64,000 nt of DNA from Mesorhizobium_G sp049840935 (GCA_049840935.1 JASGJA010000007.1:62001-126000), one strand, 5' to 3'; numbered from the stretch's first letter, positions 36,691-44,377 are shown. The notes: generated by a model from the sequence alone, not told the origin. A program made the numbers and translations.

Positions 36691-37766
36691 CCGCATTCAA
36701 TCACATTCCTGACGGTTATGAGCCGGTCCAATTCAACGGAAATGTCGAGCCGGCGTCCGCCCAGAGGGCAGGCAAGCCCAAACCAAAGCTTCTGCGCACG
36801 AATACGAATGCCATCATGGGTATGGTTTTCGAACCAATCCGCTGGATCGTGCCGGGCTATCTCTCGGAGGGGTTCAGCGTCCTTGCGGGACGTCAGAAGC
36901 TTGGCAAAACATGGATGGTGATTGACTGGGCACTTGCCGTTGCTTGCGGTGGTGCTGCGATGGGAAGCATAGACTGCATTCAGGGCAATGTTCTCTACAT
37001 CGACATGGAGAACGGTCCTCGCCGCATTCAACGGCGTATCAACACCATATATCCAAATGGCGCGCCCGACTTGTCCCGCCTCGATTGGTCGACGGATGCC
37101 CCGCCTCTCGATAAGGGCTTCATTGGCGCGCTGGATGATTGGCGTCGTTCGGTGCCTAATCCGCGTCTTGTCGTCATCGACGTTCTCCAGCGCATCAAGC
37201 CTGCTGGTAATCCTGCAAGGAACAGCTACGAGAACGACTATGTCATCTGGGCTCCATTGCAGAAATGGGCAACAGAGCATGGCATTGCCGTCGTAGGCCT
37301 TCATCACACCAAGAAGGGCGGCGCTGACGATCCGCTCGAAGCGCTTTCTGGCTCCAATGGCCTCTCTGCCTGTGCGGACACAACCTTGGTTCTTGATCGC
37401 GACCAGAACGGCACCACACTCTACGTGCGCGGTCGTGACATCGACGAGAAAGAGACCGCGATGGACTTCACAGCAGGCCTCTGGAGCATCAAGGGCGAAG
37501 CAGCTGATGTTCGTCGTTCTGATGAGCGCGGTAACATTGCGGTAACATTGGAACAAGCGACGGAGCCAATGAGCCCATCCGACCTCGCAGATGTTACCGG
37601 CATGAAGAACGGTAACATTCGAAAGCTGCTTTTTCAGATGTCAAAAGCCGGAGAAGTCAAGAAATCTGGGCGTGGGCGGTATGTTCACCCCTCAAAAGAG
37701 GTGGAACTTTCAGGGGGTGGTAACAACGGTAACAAGGTAACAATGGGGGGTTGGGCAGATGAGTGA
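36687..37766 (+). CDS. RepA-type AAA ATPase (island replication)
   Basis: 359 residues. An AAA_25/RepA-like ATPase: Walker A in VLAGRQKLGKTWMV near residue 68 (an AGRxKLGKTW variant with Lys-Thr), Walker B in RLVVIDVLQRIK near residue 160 and a VVGLHHTKKGG sensor segment. A C-terminal winged helix-like part (SPSDLADVTGMKNGNIRKLL) follows. This architecture is that of RSF1010 RepA-like helicases and phage replication ATPases. GGTAACA heptamers lie in its 3' end and beyond, which would fit an origin within or next to the initiator gene. Confidence 0.8.
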   Translation: MTAFNHIPDGYEPVQFNGNVEPASAQRAGKPKPKLLRTNTNAIMGMVFEPIRWIVPGYLSEGFSVLAGRQKLGKTWMVIDWALAVACGGAAMGSIDCIQGNVLYIDMENGPRRIQRRINTIYPNGAPDLSRLDWSTDAPPLDKGFIGALDDWRRSVPNPRLVVIDVLQRIKPAGNPARNSYENDYVIWAPLQKWATEHGIAVVGLHHTKKGGADDPLEALSGSNGLSACADTTLVLDRDQNGTTLYVRGRDIDEKETAMDFTAGLWSIKGEAADVRRSDERGNIAVTLEQATEPMSPSDLADVTGMKNGNIRKLLFQMSKAGEVKKSGRGRYVHPSKEVELSGGGNNGNKVTMGGWADE

Positions 37767-37800
37767 AACGCTCGAATGTTACCATGTTACCGATGTTACC
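37530..37800. repeat. Cluster of ten GGTAACA/TGTTACC heptamers (candidate iterons)
   Basis: GGTAACA at 37,530, 37,541, 37,611, 37,719, 37,728 and 37,736; TGTTACC at 37,592, 37,777, 37,785 and 37,794. Spacing within groups is 8-11 bases. The group crosses the end of the ATPase gene and the start of the next gene, where orientation changes, so it is not explained by one protein repeat. It could be replication iterons or operator sites. Confidence 0.6.
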
Positions 37801-38010
37801 GGGGTAGAGAGCTTTACACAGAACATCGTACCATTCGGACTTTTCCGTCTCTGGAAAGCCAATAAGGCAGACTGCCGCTCATATCTCGCGGTGATGTCAG
37901 ATGCTCGGCTGGGACGTATTCCTGGCGTCTGCATCAGCCCCAATCTATTCGGCTGCGTCACCAATCCTCACTGTGCCCTGTCGGTAATGCTGAAGGGGGC
38001 GTCTCAATGA
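37759..38010 (+). CDS. Hypothetical small protein
   Basis: 83 residues, unrecognised. Its start overlaps the ATPase stop by 8 bases and its stop overlaps the next gene (ATGA). The first 20 residues are dictated by three TGTTACC heptamers (CYHVTDVTGV). The rest has four cysteines and no known domain. Confidence 0.5.
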   Translation: MSETLECYHVTDVTGVESFTQNIVPFGLFRLWKANKADCRSYLAVMSDARLGRIPGVCISPNLFGCVTNPHCALSVMLKGASQ

Positions 38011-38739
38011 TTTATCAGGCTAGCCCCATAAAACGTCCGCGAGCGACAAAAGCCGAAATCGAAAACCGTCGCGCAGCGCTTTGGAATATCGTTTGGGAAA
38101 TGCATCCCATGACGGTCAGGCAGGTGTTCTATCAGGCAACGGTTCGCAACATCGTCGAGAAATCCGAAGCCGAATACGCCAAGGTTCAGACAGACTTAGC
38201 CATCATGCGCCGCACTGGCCGTCTCAGCTATGACTGGCTGGCCGACAACACGCGCTGGCAGAGAAAACCACGTACCTTCAACAGCATTGAGCAGGCGTTG
38301 CAGGACACGGCGAGGTTCTATCGCAAGAGCCTGTGGACCGATGCAGAATGTTATGTCGAGGTCTGGCTGGAAAAGGACGCGCTTGCCGGTGTCGTGATGC
38401 CGGTCACTTCGCTCTACGACGTGCCCTTAATGGTCGCGCGCGGATATGCCAGCCTGTCGTTTCTCCATACCGCAGCCGAGTTCATCTCTTCGCTCGATGT
38501 CCCAGCCTATGTCTACCACCTTGGCGATTTTGATCCCTCGGGCGTGGATGCTGGCGTGAAAATCGAGCGTGACTTGAGGGAAATGGCACCTCGCAGCGAG
38601 ATTCACTTCGAGCGCTTGGCAGTAACCCCTTCGCAGATCGCGGAGTGGGATTTGCCAACGCGTGCCACAAAGGCAAGTGACAGCCGGTCAAAGAACTTCG
38701 GTGACGTTTCGGTCGAACTGGATGCCATCGCTGGTCCGC
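38007..38739 (+). pseudogene. Toprim-like protein truncated by an IS element
   Basis: About 244 residues remain before IS sequence replaces the rest; the written frame ends at 38,777 inside the IS. The N-terminal MTVRQVFYQATVRNIVEKSE and the YHLGDFDPSGVDAG segment near residue 172 follow a Toprim (topoisomerase/primase) pattern seen in phage and plasmid proteins. Its Asp-x-Asp-like DFDPSG is typical of the metal site. The C-terminal part is lost, not found beyond the IS. The last native residues are near VELDAI. Confidence 0.75.
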
Positions 38740-38797
38740 CCCCTGAAAAGTGGTCCTCCCTTATGTATGGCTTTTGAGCCTTTGGAGGACTGAAGAG

Positions 38798-39076
38798 ATG
38801 CCAAGAAAGAGACACAGCGCTGAAGAGATCGTCACGAAGCTGCGGCAGGTTGATGTTCTGACTTCGCAAGGCAAATCGGTTGCCGAAGCGATCCGATCGA
38901 TAGGAGTGACGGAAGTTACATACTATCGTTGGCGATCTGAATACGGTGGTTTGAAGGGCGATCAGGTTAAGCGGCTGAAGGAGCTTGAGGCGGAGAACGC
39001 ACGTCTTCGCCGTGCGGTTTCCGATCTGACCCTGGACAAGATGATCCTGGCGGAAGCTGCACGGGGAAACTTCTAA
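38798..39076 (+). CDS. IS3-family transposase OrfA
   Basis: 92 residues. A helix-turn-helix (MPRKRHSAEEIVTKLRQVDV, then EAIRSIGVTEVTYYRWRSEY) is followed by a leucine-zipper-like helix (LKELEAENARLRRAVSDL). It ends TAA just after the heptamer GGGAAAC (39,064-39,070), which lies in the correct phase (G GGA AAC) for programmed -1 slippage into OrfB. Confidence 0.9.
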   Translation: MPRKRHSAEEIVTKLRQVDVLTSQGKSVAEAIRSIGVTEVTYYRWRSEYGGLKGDQVKRLKELEAENARLRRAVSDLTLDKMILAEAARGNF

Positions 39077-39099
39077 GCCCCGCACGTCGCCGTGCCTGT

Positions 39100-39966
39100 G
39101 TGGATCATGTTGTTGCCGAGCTTTGCGTGCGCGAACGACGGGCGTGCCGGGTTCTCGGTCAGCATCGTTCTACGCAGCGCAAGGTTCCAACGACACCGAA
39201 TGATGAAGCGGCTTTGACCGCCGACATCATCGCGCTTGCCACTCAATACGGCCGCTACGGCTATCGCCGCATCACTGCGATGCTGCACCGTGACGGCTGG
39301 GTGGTGAACGTCAAGCGGGTGGAACGGATCTGGCGACGTGAGGGGCTGAAGGTTCCGCAAAAGCAGCCCAAACGAGGCCGTCTGTGGCTGAATGACGGCT
39401 CGTGCATCCGGCTGCGGCCGGAGTATCCCAACCATGTCTGGTCTTACGACTTCGTCGAGGACCGAACCCACAACGGAAGGAAATTCCGCATGCTCAACGT
39501 GATCGACGAGTTCACAAGGGAATGCATTGCCATCAAGGTGAGCCGGAAGTTGAAGGCCGTCGACGTAATCGATGTTCTGTCCGACCTGTTCATCTTGCGC
39601 GGTATTCCTGGTCACATCCGATCCGACAACGGCCCGGAGTTCATCGCCAAGGCCTTGCGTGAATGGATCGCCACCGTCGGTGCCAACACCGCCTACATCA
39701 TGCCCGGCAGCCCTTGGGAAAATGGGTATTGCGAGAGCTTCAACTCGAAGCTCCGCGATGAACTGCTCGATGGTGAAATCTTCTACACGTTAAAGGAAGC
39801 CCAGACCATCATCGAGGGCTGGCGCCAGCACTACAACGCAGTGCGCCCCCACTCATCGCTGGGATACAGACCGCCAGCGCCAGAGGCGATCTTGTGGCCG
39901 GCTACGCAACCCGGACCAGCTTCGCCGGCCACACCAGCCGTAGCGCCAAGACCAAGCATGCACTAA
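39100..39966 (+). CDS. IS3-family transposase OrfB (DDE domain)
   Basis: 288 residues as an independent frame; after -1 slippage at GGGAAAC the fusion would read straight through from LLSPARRR. The DDE catalytic triad of IS3 integrases is present: Asp in SYDFVEDRTHNGRKFRML, Asp in IRSDNGPEFIAKALR, Glu in NGYCESFNSKLRDELL. This domain cuts and joins the IS ends. The IS407 group is indicated by the OrfA/OrfB style. It appears intact. Confidence 0.92.
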   Translation: MDHVVAELCVRERRACRVLGQHRSTQRKVPTTPNDEAALTADIIALATQYGRYGYRRITAMLHRDGWVVNVKRVERIWRREGLKVPQKQPKRGRLWLNDGSCIRLRPEYPNHVWSYDFVEDRTHNGRKFRMLNVIDEFTRECIAIKVSRKLKAVDVIDVLSDLFILRGIPGHIRSDNGPEFIAKALREWIATVGANTAYIMPGSPWENGYCESFNSKLRDELLDGEIFYTLKEAQTIIEGWRQHYNAVRPHSSLGYRPPAPEAILWPATQPGPASPATPAVAPRPSMH

Positions 39967-40027
39967 CATTGAAACCGGACCACCTGATGGGGGCAGGCCA
40001 GGCGGACCACTAGTAGGCGATTCCTAC

Positions 40028-40159
40028 ATGTTCCGGTTTTGTGAGGCCGCTTGTCTTGCTCATTTAGATCGAGTGGCGGAAGCGAAGCTAATTGTTCAAC
40101 AGGCTCCAGAATCATTTGATTGCAGATTCTACGCCCAAAAATTCTTCCCAAATGTGTAG
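40028..40159 (+). pseudogene. C-terminal remnant of a TPR-like protein
   Basis: A short frame, open upstream to the IS edge, reads MFRFCEAACLAHLDRVAEAK then FYAQKFFPNV and a stop. Similar tails close TPR-containing adenylate cyclase-like proteins in rhizobia. It does not match the lost end of the Toprim gene, so the DNA right of the IS comes from elsewhere. No start or ribosome site. Confidence 0.4.
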
Positions 40160-40268
40160 GGGGCGTGAAGACGCCGAACTGTGGCTAAGTGGATGGCGTA
40201 AAGCAGGGGTTTCAGTTTAGCACCGCAAAAGTCCACTTGCTGGCCGCACTTTTTCTACAGACCGGATC

Positions 40269-40484
40269 ATGAAAATCGCAAACATGATCGCCTTTGTATG
40301 TTGCGTCTCCGAACTTCCCGCAGCCATCGCTAGCATCACGGAACAGGTCGCAGCGGGTGATATCTCACCGGACGAAGGAGCACTGATCGTCGGGCTGCTT
40401 GAGGCTCAGAGGAAGGCAATTGAAACGGTCGAACTGGTGGAGCGAGTTGCTGCGTTGGAGCAGAAGATTTCCAATTCTCGGTGA
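40269..40484 (+). CDS. Small protein with DUF5681-like C-terminus
   Basis: 71 residues. The pattern VAAGDISPDEGALIVGLLEA, then IETVELVERVAALEQK, matches the closing segment of DUF5681-type proteins found near transposon genes. It lacks the N-terminal part of those proteins and is perhaps a remnant. No strong ribosome site. The flanks 40,160-40,268 and 40,485-40,670 hold no recognised gene. Confidence 0.4.
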   Translation: MKIANMIAFVCCVSELPAAIASITEQVAAGDISPDEGALIVGLLEAQRKAIETVELVERVAALEQKISNSR

Positions 40485-40674
40485 TCGAACACGCGAGTTC
40501 GTTTGGGAGAAACGCCTAGATCGAAAAGAATTGCCCGCCTTATACTGCACAGAAATACCAAGCGGGACGTAACCAACTGCGTTGCGAAGTTATCCGTGCA
40601 AATTACGCTGCCCACTAGTTGGTAGCCGCCACACAAAAGTGTGACACGATTGCCTCTTTACGATTTCTTAGGGG

Positions 40675-40697
40675 CTACCTATAAAATATATAGGTAG
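40675..40697. promoter_or_regulatory. Palindromic operator before the DUF4258/HTH pair
   Basis: CTACCTATA-AAATA-TATAGGTAG, nine-base arms that are perfect reverse complements, 17 bases before the first start codon. It overlaps a TATAAAAT promoter-like box. Fits autoregulation by the HTH protein. Confidence 0.6.
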
Positions 40698-40714
40698 AGA
40701 CGTAAAAAATACAT

Positions 40715-41038
40715 ATGCCGATGGCTAAGATAATTCCCATTAGAGCCATCCAACCGGGGAAGCTATCGAGGCCGGAATTCAAAGCGGCTGTCGAGCGGTT
40801 GGTAGGAATGGGTGCTCTCAAGGTGCATGTGCATCTGAAACGAGATCATCCAGAGCGGGCGATATCACACGCTCAAATCGAAAAGTGTCTTCTTATGGGG
40901 ACGCTTCAATGTGACCCGTTTTTGAACGGGTTTGGGAACTGGCAGGCGGAAATCTTCCGTCACATGGCCGGACATGAGTTGACGGTCGTGGCAGCGATCG
41001 AATGGGAGGAACAGGTCATCGTCATAACGGCGTACTGA
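40715..41038 (+). CDS. DUF4258 family protein, candidate toxin
   Basis: 107 residues (or 105 from the second ATG at 40,721). The region from about residue 45 (RAISHAQIEKCLLMGTLQCD, then GHELTVVAAIEWEEQVIVIT) follows the DUF4258 pattern, a family often paired with small HTH antitoxins. Here an HTH gene follows 28 bases after the stop, and a palindromic operator precedes. The toxin role and the mechanism are inferred from this context, not shown. Confidence 0.65.
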   Translation: MPMAKIIPIRAIQPGKLSRPEFKAAVERLVGMGALKVHVHLKRDHPERAISHAQIEKCLLMGTLQCDPFLNGFGNWQAEIFRHMAGHELTVVAAIEWEEQVIVITAY

Positions 41039-41066
41039 CCGGGAAATGCTGAAAGGATGGACAACA

Positions 41067-41519
41067 ATGACGTATCACTACACGGAGTCTGGGCTTGACA
41101 ACGTGTGGCTCATAGACGGTTACAAAATTGAGGAGCACAAGAACTACGGCCCACTGGTTTCAATTACGAATTCGCGGGGACTGCATGAGACGATTGGTCG
41201 TTGGCTAGTAGGGCAGCCACGGACCCTTACCGGTGCGGAATTTCGATTCTTGCGGATAGAGTTGGACATGTCGCAACGTCGTCTGGGGGAATTGGTCGGC
41301 TCCTCGGAACAGGTCATAGCCAACTGGGAAAAAGCAAGAATGAAACCTGTTGCGAATAAGGCGGCGGAAAGACTTCTCCGACTTGCGTACATCAATTATT
41401 TGGATGGCAAGCCAGAATTCTCAACCGTCATAGATCGCATCACTCAGCTAGACGCCGAAATCGCTGAAATGGAACTCAGGCTCCGAAAAGAAGACGACCA
41501 TTGGGCCCAAGCCGCCTGA
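41067..41519 (+). CDS. HTH antitoxin-like protein (MqsA/YgiT-like fold)
   Basis: 150 residues from ATG 41,067, which has an AAAGGA site; the frame is open from 41,046. An N-terminal part (LDNVWLIDGYKIEEHKNYGP) is followed by an XRE-type HTH (FLRIELDMSQRRLGELVGSS, then QVIANWEKARMKP) and a helical tail. The layout resembles YgiT/MqsA antitoxins, but the zinc-binding cysteines of MqsA are absent. It probably represses the pair through the 40,675 palindrome. An intrinsic terminator follows. Confidence 0.7.
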   Translation: MTYHYTESGLDNVWLIDGYKIEEHKNYGPLVSITNSRGLHETIGRWLVGQPRTLTGAEFRFLRIELDMSQRRLGELVGSSEQVIANWEKARMKPVANKAAERLLRLAYINYLDGKPEFSTVIDRITQLDAEIAEMELRLRKEDDHWAQAA

Positions 41520-41546
41520 ACACCTTGGAGGTCGAAGCATACGCTT

Positions 41547-41569
41547 AACCCCGCTCAGGCGGGGTTTTG
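41547..41569 (+). terminator. Intrinsic terminator after the DUF4258/HTH pair
   Basis: AACCCCGC (41,547-41,554) pairs with GCGGGGTT (41,559-41,566), followed by TTG. The 41,570-41,696 stretch holds no gene. Confidence 0.85.
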
Positions 41570-41696
41570 CATTCCTCTCCCAGCGCGGCTTTAACCCGTT
41601 CGTACGGAATATCATTTGTCAAATGGCTCACAGAACGTAGGCATGGGCGTGAACAATTAGCGGCGACTAGCATAGGGCACGGTTGACAATTGGGGA

Positions 41697-41897
41697 TTAC
41701 CGCGCACGCACACTCCCGTTCTGGCGCATCATCGCGAGAATCTGATCGACCGGCTCCGAAACACTGTAGCTGGTGCCGCCTTCAGCGAGCAAAAGAGTGT
41801 ATTTGCGCACTCCAGCGTCCGAACGCGACATATGGATGATCTTGGCCATGTTGATGGTGATCTCGTCACCATCGAGGGTGTGCAATTTAAGAAACAT
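41697..41897 (-). CDS. Hypothetical small protein downstream of HNH gene
   Basis: 66 residues. A short beta-rich protein (MFLKLHTLDGDEITINMAKI, with VDQILAMMRQNG near the end), loosely like FlbD-type small proteins. Its ATG overlaps the HNH gene stop by one base (TAATG), so the two are coupled. Function unknown. Confidence 0.6.
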   Translation of the reverse strand: MFLKLHTLDGDEITINMAKIIHMSRSDAGVRKYTLLLAEGGTSYSVSEPVDQILAMMRQNGSVRAR

Positions 41898-42328
41898 TAT
41901 TCCTCCCGTTTTGGATTTGCTGTAACCACAAACGAAGCAGGTGCCCCACTGAGTGTGTATGTGGCGGTTTCGCTTACCAGGTAGAATCCACGCAGCCCAT
42001 CATCTCGTCGTTTGATCGCGTAACCGCCTTCTGCCTTCGCAATGAGGCCAGTATTTCTGCCCGAAAAGTTCGCAGTCTGAGAATGGCAGTTGGGACAAAG
42101 AAGTCTCAGTTTGGTCCATCGGTCATCCGTGGAGACCCCATTTATATGATCAACCTGCAGCTTGAGAGGGTGGCCTGCCCACACCGGTTCACCATTGGGA
42201 AGCGGGCAATTGGCCCCGACGCAGCGATATTGCCCTCGCTCTCGCATGACCTGAGCAAATTTGCGAGTGGCCCTGCTATTGCGGGACGCGTTATAGACAT
42301 AGGTGTAGGGCCAGTTTGTCGGTTCCAT
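41897..42328 (-). CDS. HNH endonuclease
   Basis: 143 residues. A zinc-type HNH site: CVGANC near residue 37, then LQVDHINGVSTDDRWTKLRL and LCPNCHSQT near residue 84, giving the His-Asn-His metal finger and two CxxC zinc pairs. Such nucleases in phages aid packaging or act as homing or defence enzymes; the role here is open. It is the middle gene of a three-gene minus-strand group in island B. Confidence 0.87.
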   Translation of the reverse strand: MEPTNWPYTYVYNASRNSRATRKFAQVMRERGQYRCVGANCPLPNGEPVWAGHPLKLQVDHINGVSTDDRWTKLRLLCPNCHSQTANFSGRNTGLIAKAEGGYAIKRRDDGLRGFYLVSETATYTLSGAPASFVVTANPKREE

Positions 42329-42339
42329 GAGTTCAACCG

Positions 42340-42525
42340 CTAAGGCATTACCCGTTTCAGGCCATTTCCCACTTCGTCGGCAATCACGAATTTCAAGCTG
42401 CCTTGCTTATAGTCGGGCAGCGCCGCCACTGCCTTGTCTTTGGCTTCGAGTTCTGAATTAGCCTCAAAGAGCACCGTGTCAGCGCTGCCCCAGTCATAGG
42501 CGGTTGTTACTTTATAGCGCTTCAT
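42340..42525 (-). CDS. Hypothetical small protein upstream of HNH gene
   Basis: 61 residues, MKRYKVTTAYDWGSADTVLF onward, no known family. The ATG at 42,523-42,525 is favoured over the upstream TTG-type frame. It lies 11 bases before the HNH start, so all three are likely one transcript. The upstream 42,526-42,785 holds a CACTCC/GGAGTG hairpin with a TTTT tail (42,639-42,660) and no gene. Confidence 0.5.
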   Translation of the reverse strand: MKRYKVTTAYDWGSADTVLFEANSELEAKDKAVAALPDYKQGSLKFVIADEVGNGLKRVMP

Positions 42526-42785
42526 AGATCGTCCGAAGCAAACTTCATTGTCTAGTATAAGACGCACGGACTTTCCGCTTCCTTTGGCGGCAATTTAAAT
42601 TTTTCGGAATGAACGCCGCGAATACGCCGAGAGGTTTTCACTCCTGGATAGGAGTGTTTTCAGTAGGTCCGAAACGCCACATTGGCGGCGAAAGTGCGCC
42701 GAGTAGCCGCGCACCACTCTACTTGCGGCGTAGCCTCACACCCGCACCACCGCCATTCTCGGCAATGAACTCGACGCCTGCGGGC

Positions 42786-43049
42786 TTAATGAATGGTCCC
42801 AGGCTCTTCATTTTCGTGCAGCAGCGCTTCGAGTCCTTCCGCCTTCAAATCCTCCTGAAAGGCTTCCCAAGCGGCCTGATCGGTCTCGAATTTGTCATGG
42901 TACACGGTGGAGTTCCATTCCTCATCGACCAGTTCCAGCGTCCAGCCATCTTCATCTTCAAATCGGAATATCTCCACCTCAATAGTGATCCCGTCTGAGG
43001 TGACCGTCTGACTTAGAGGTGAGCGTATGGGCTTGGGGTCTTCGCTCAT
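42786..43049 (-). CDS. Hypothetical acidic protein
   Basis: 87 residues, strongly acidic, with a beta-like pattern (GITIEVEIFRFEDEDGWTLE) common to small phage-island proteins. Its start overlaps the stop of the XRE repressor gene by four bases (ATGA), so it is coupled to it. No function known. Confidence 0.6.
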   Translation of the reverse strand: MSEDPKPIRSPLSQTVTSDGITIEVEIFRFEDEDGWTLELVDEEWNSTVYHDKFETDQAAWEAFQEDLKAEGLEALLHENEEPGTIH

Positions 43050-43285
43050 TGCCGCTCCTTCCTCAGCCTTACGCCTGGGCCTTCGCCGTTTTCATCCACG
43101 AAGATGACGCCTGCGGATTCGAGGGCTGCGCGAATAGCCCTGATTGCGTCCGCCGATACAGAAACATCGCGGTCGCTTTCGGCTCGCTTAATTGTTGGGA
43201 GCGAAAGCCCCGTCGCCTCGGCAATCTGAGCTTGCGAAAGGCTTACAAGGTGACGTGCGGCACGAATTTGAGCGGATGTCGTCAA
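43046..43285 (-). CDS. XRE family repressor-like regulator of island B
   Basis: About 79 residues from TTG (43,283-43,285), or 87 from TTG (43,307-43,309), which lies inside the operator; both starts are non-ATG. The HTH is AARHLVSLSQAQIAEATGLS then PTIKRAESDRDVSVSADAIR. Two matching palindromes lie at its start and between it and the divergent gene, so it is very likely an autorepressor that also controls the rightward gene chain, like a phage CI/Cro-type switch. Confidence 0.75.
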   Translation of the reverse strand: MTTSAQIRAARHLVSLSQAQIAEATGLSLPTIKRAESDRDVSVSADAIRAIRAALESAGVIFVDENGEGPGVRLRKERQ

Positions 43286-43291
43286 AGGGGC

Positions 43292-43335
43292 TTGATACCT
43301 AAGTGTCAATATGGCATTGATACCAATGTATCAAT
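43292..43335. promoter_or_regulatory. Two operator palindromes between divergent transcripts
   Basis: TTGATAC-CTAA-GTGTCAA (43,292-43,309) and TTGATAC-CAAT-GTATCAA (43,317-43,334) share the consensus TTGATAC-N4-GTRTCAA and stand 25 bases apart. The first overlaps the repressor start, the second precedes the 43,359 gene by 24 bases. Confidence 0.75.
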
Positions 43336-43358
43336 AACTGACCCGTAGGGGATTTTCA

Positions 43359-44015
43359 ATGCCGAACGCAGACGTTCCGGTGGATGGCGAAGCTATGCCT
43401 GAAGCCAACATCTCACGCCGCAGCTTCATGAAAAGCATTCCGCCCGCGATTGCGGTGGGCTCAGTGGTATCTATCCCCGCAATTGCGGAAGCAAAAGAAG
43501 AGCTTCCCGTAACCCGCGTGAACCGGATTGCCAAGGAACTCTCCAAGGCAATGGATGAGTGGATGGCGGACCTTGCTGTCCCCGGTGGCCCGCAGACCGT
43601 CATGAAGGCGCATGTCTATCCAGCGTCCTATTGGCCGTATCCGGTAATGTTCGAGGACATGGATCGTCAAAGGCATGATCCGAAGAAAACGCGCTCGGAA
43701 CTGGATGCCCTGATTGATGTTCACAAGACGGCTTTTGACCGCTGGATCGCTGCCGCTGACGCAGAGGAAGCATTCAGTGCCGAGGAAAGAGAGCAGCCCA
43801 GTGAGCACTATGTGGCGGCAAAGCGGAAATGCAGCGTTGCCAGCAATGAGGAAGATGAAACGCTCAATGCTATTCTTGCCTATCGTTGCATGACGATGAG
43901 CGAGATTGCGACCAAGGCAGCGTATATCCGCACGACATTGAAAGGTTGCTATCTGGCTCATGAACAGGCCGAACTGCTCCTGACCTCGATGATCGACGAG
44001 GGAGCAGCGTTATGA
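43359..44015 (+). CDS. Hypothetical Tat-exported protein
   Basis: 218 residues. A twin-arginine signal is clear: ISRRSFMKSIPPAIAVGSVV (about residues 19-38) ending near IPAIAEA, so the mature part is periplasmic. ATG 43,359 follows AGGGGA; ATG 43,395 (MPEANISRRSF) is a possible later start. The rest is helical and unrecognised, with four cysteines. It starts a chain of coupled genes opposite the XRE repressor. A Tat substrate without cofactor motifs in an island is odd. Confidence 0.65.
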   Translation: MPNADVPVDGEAMPEANISRRSFMKSIPPAIAVGSVVSIPAIAEAKEELPVTRVNRIAKELSKAMDEWMADLAVPGGPQTVMKAHVYPASYWPYPVMFEDMDRQRHDPKKTRSELDALIDVHKTAFDRWIAAADAEEAFSAEEREQPSEHYVAAKRKCSVASNEEDETLNAILAYRCMTMSEIATKAAYIRTTLKGCYLAHEQAELLLTSMIDEGAAL

Positions 44016-44377
44016 TCAGTCGTCGTCATTTCCTGCAAAATGTTCCGTCGGCGGTAGCAGTAGTGGGAACGACAATCACCGCTCCTGCTCTTGCAGAAAC
44101 GCAATCGGAAATCGAGAAGCTGTACGCTGAATGGCGTGCAGTGCGCGACCGTGACTGCCTCGGGTGGAGAACCGAAGCTGAAGCGAATGCGAACTATGCC
44201 GAATATCGCCGTCTCCAAATTGCAATCGTGGAATCCGGACTGGTTCCAACCAGTGCCCGCGAACTGGCAATCCAGTTCATTGTAGATACCGACTTTACCG
44301 GCTCTGACTGGTCAACGCATTGGGAGAACATTGTTTTTGGCCTGATTGGAGAGCCGATTGACGGGGTGACGTCATGA
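44012..44377 (+). CDS. Second hypothetical Tat-signal protein
   Basis: 121 residues. Signal MISRRHFLQNVPSAVAVVGT then APALAE is a twin-arginine type. The mature domain (about 90 residues, EIEKLYAEWRAVRDRDCLGW) has a helical pattern reminiscent of the first protein, so the two may be paralogues or partners. Its start overlaps the previous stop and its stop the next start (ATGA). Confidence 0.6.
   Translation: MISRRHFLQNVPSAVAVVGTTITAPALAETQSEIEKLYAEWRAVRDRDCLGWRTEAEANANYAEYRRLQIAIVESGLVPTSARELAIQFIVDTDFTGSDWSTHWENIVFGLIGEPIDGVTS

Larger units (their letters stand above)
38732..40000 (+). mobile_element. IS3-family insertion sequence (IS407-like)
   Basis: 1,269 bp. The left end TGGTCCGCCCCCTGAAAAGT and the right end (reverse complement TGGCCTGCCCCCATCAGG) are imperfect inverted repeats. 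It encodes OrfA and OrfB with a -1 frameshift site. The flanks carry no matching target duplication (TCGC left, GGCG right). The next nine bases, GGCGGACCA at 40,001-40,009, equal the reverse complement of the left tip, hinting at a second, lost copy. Confidence 0.88.
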
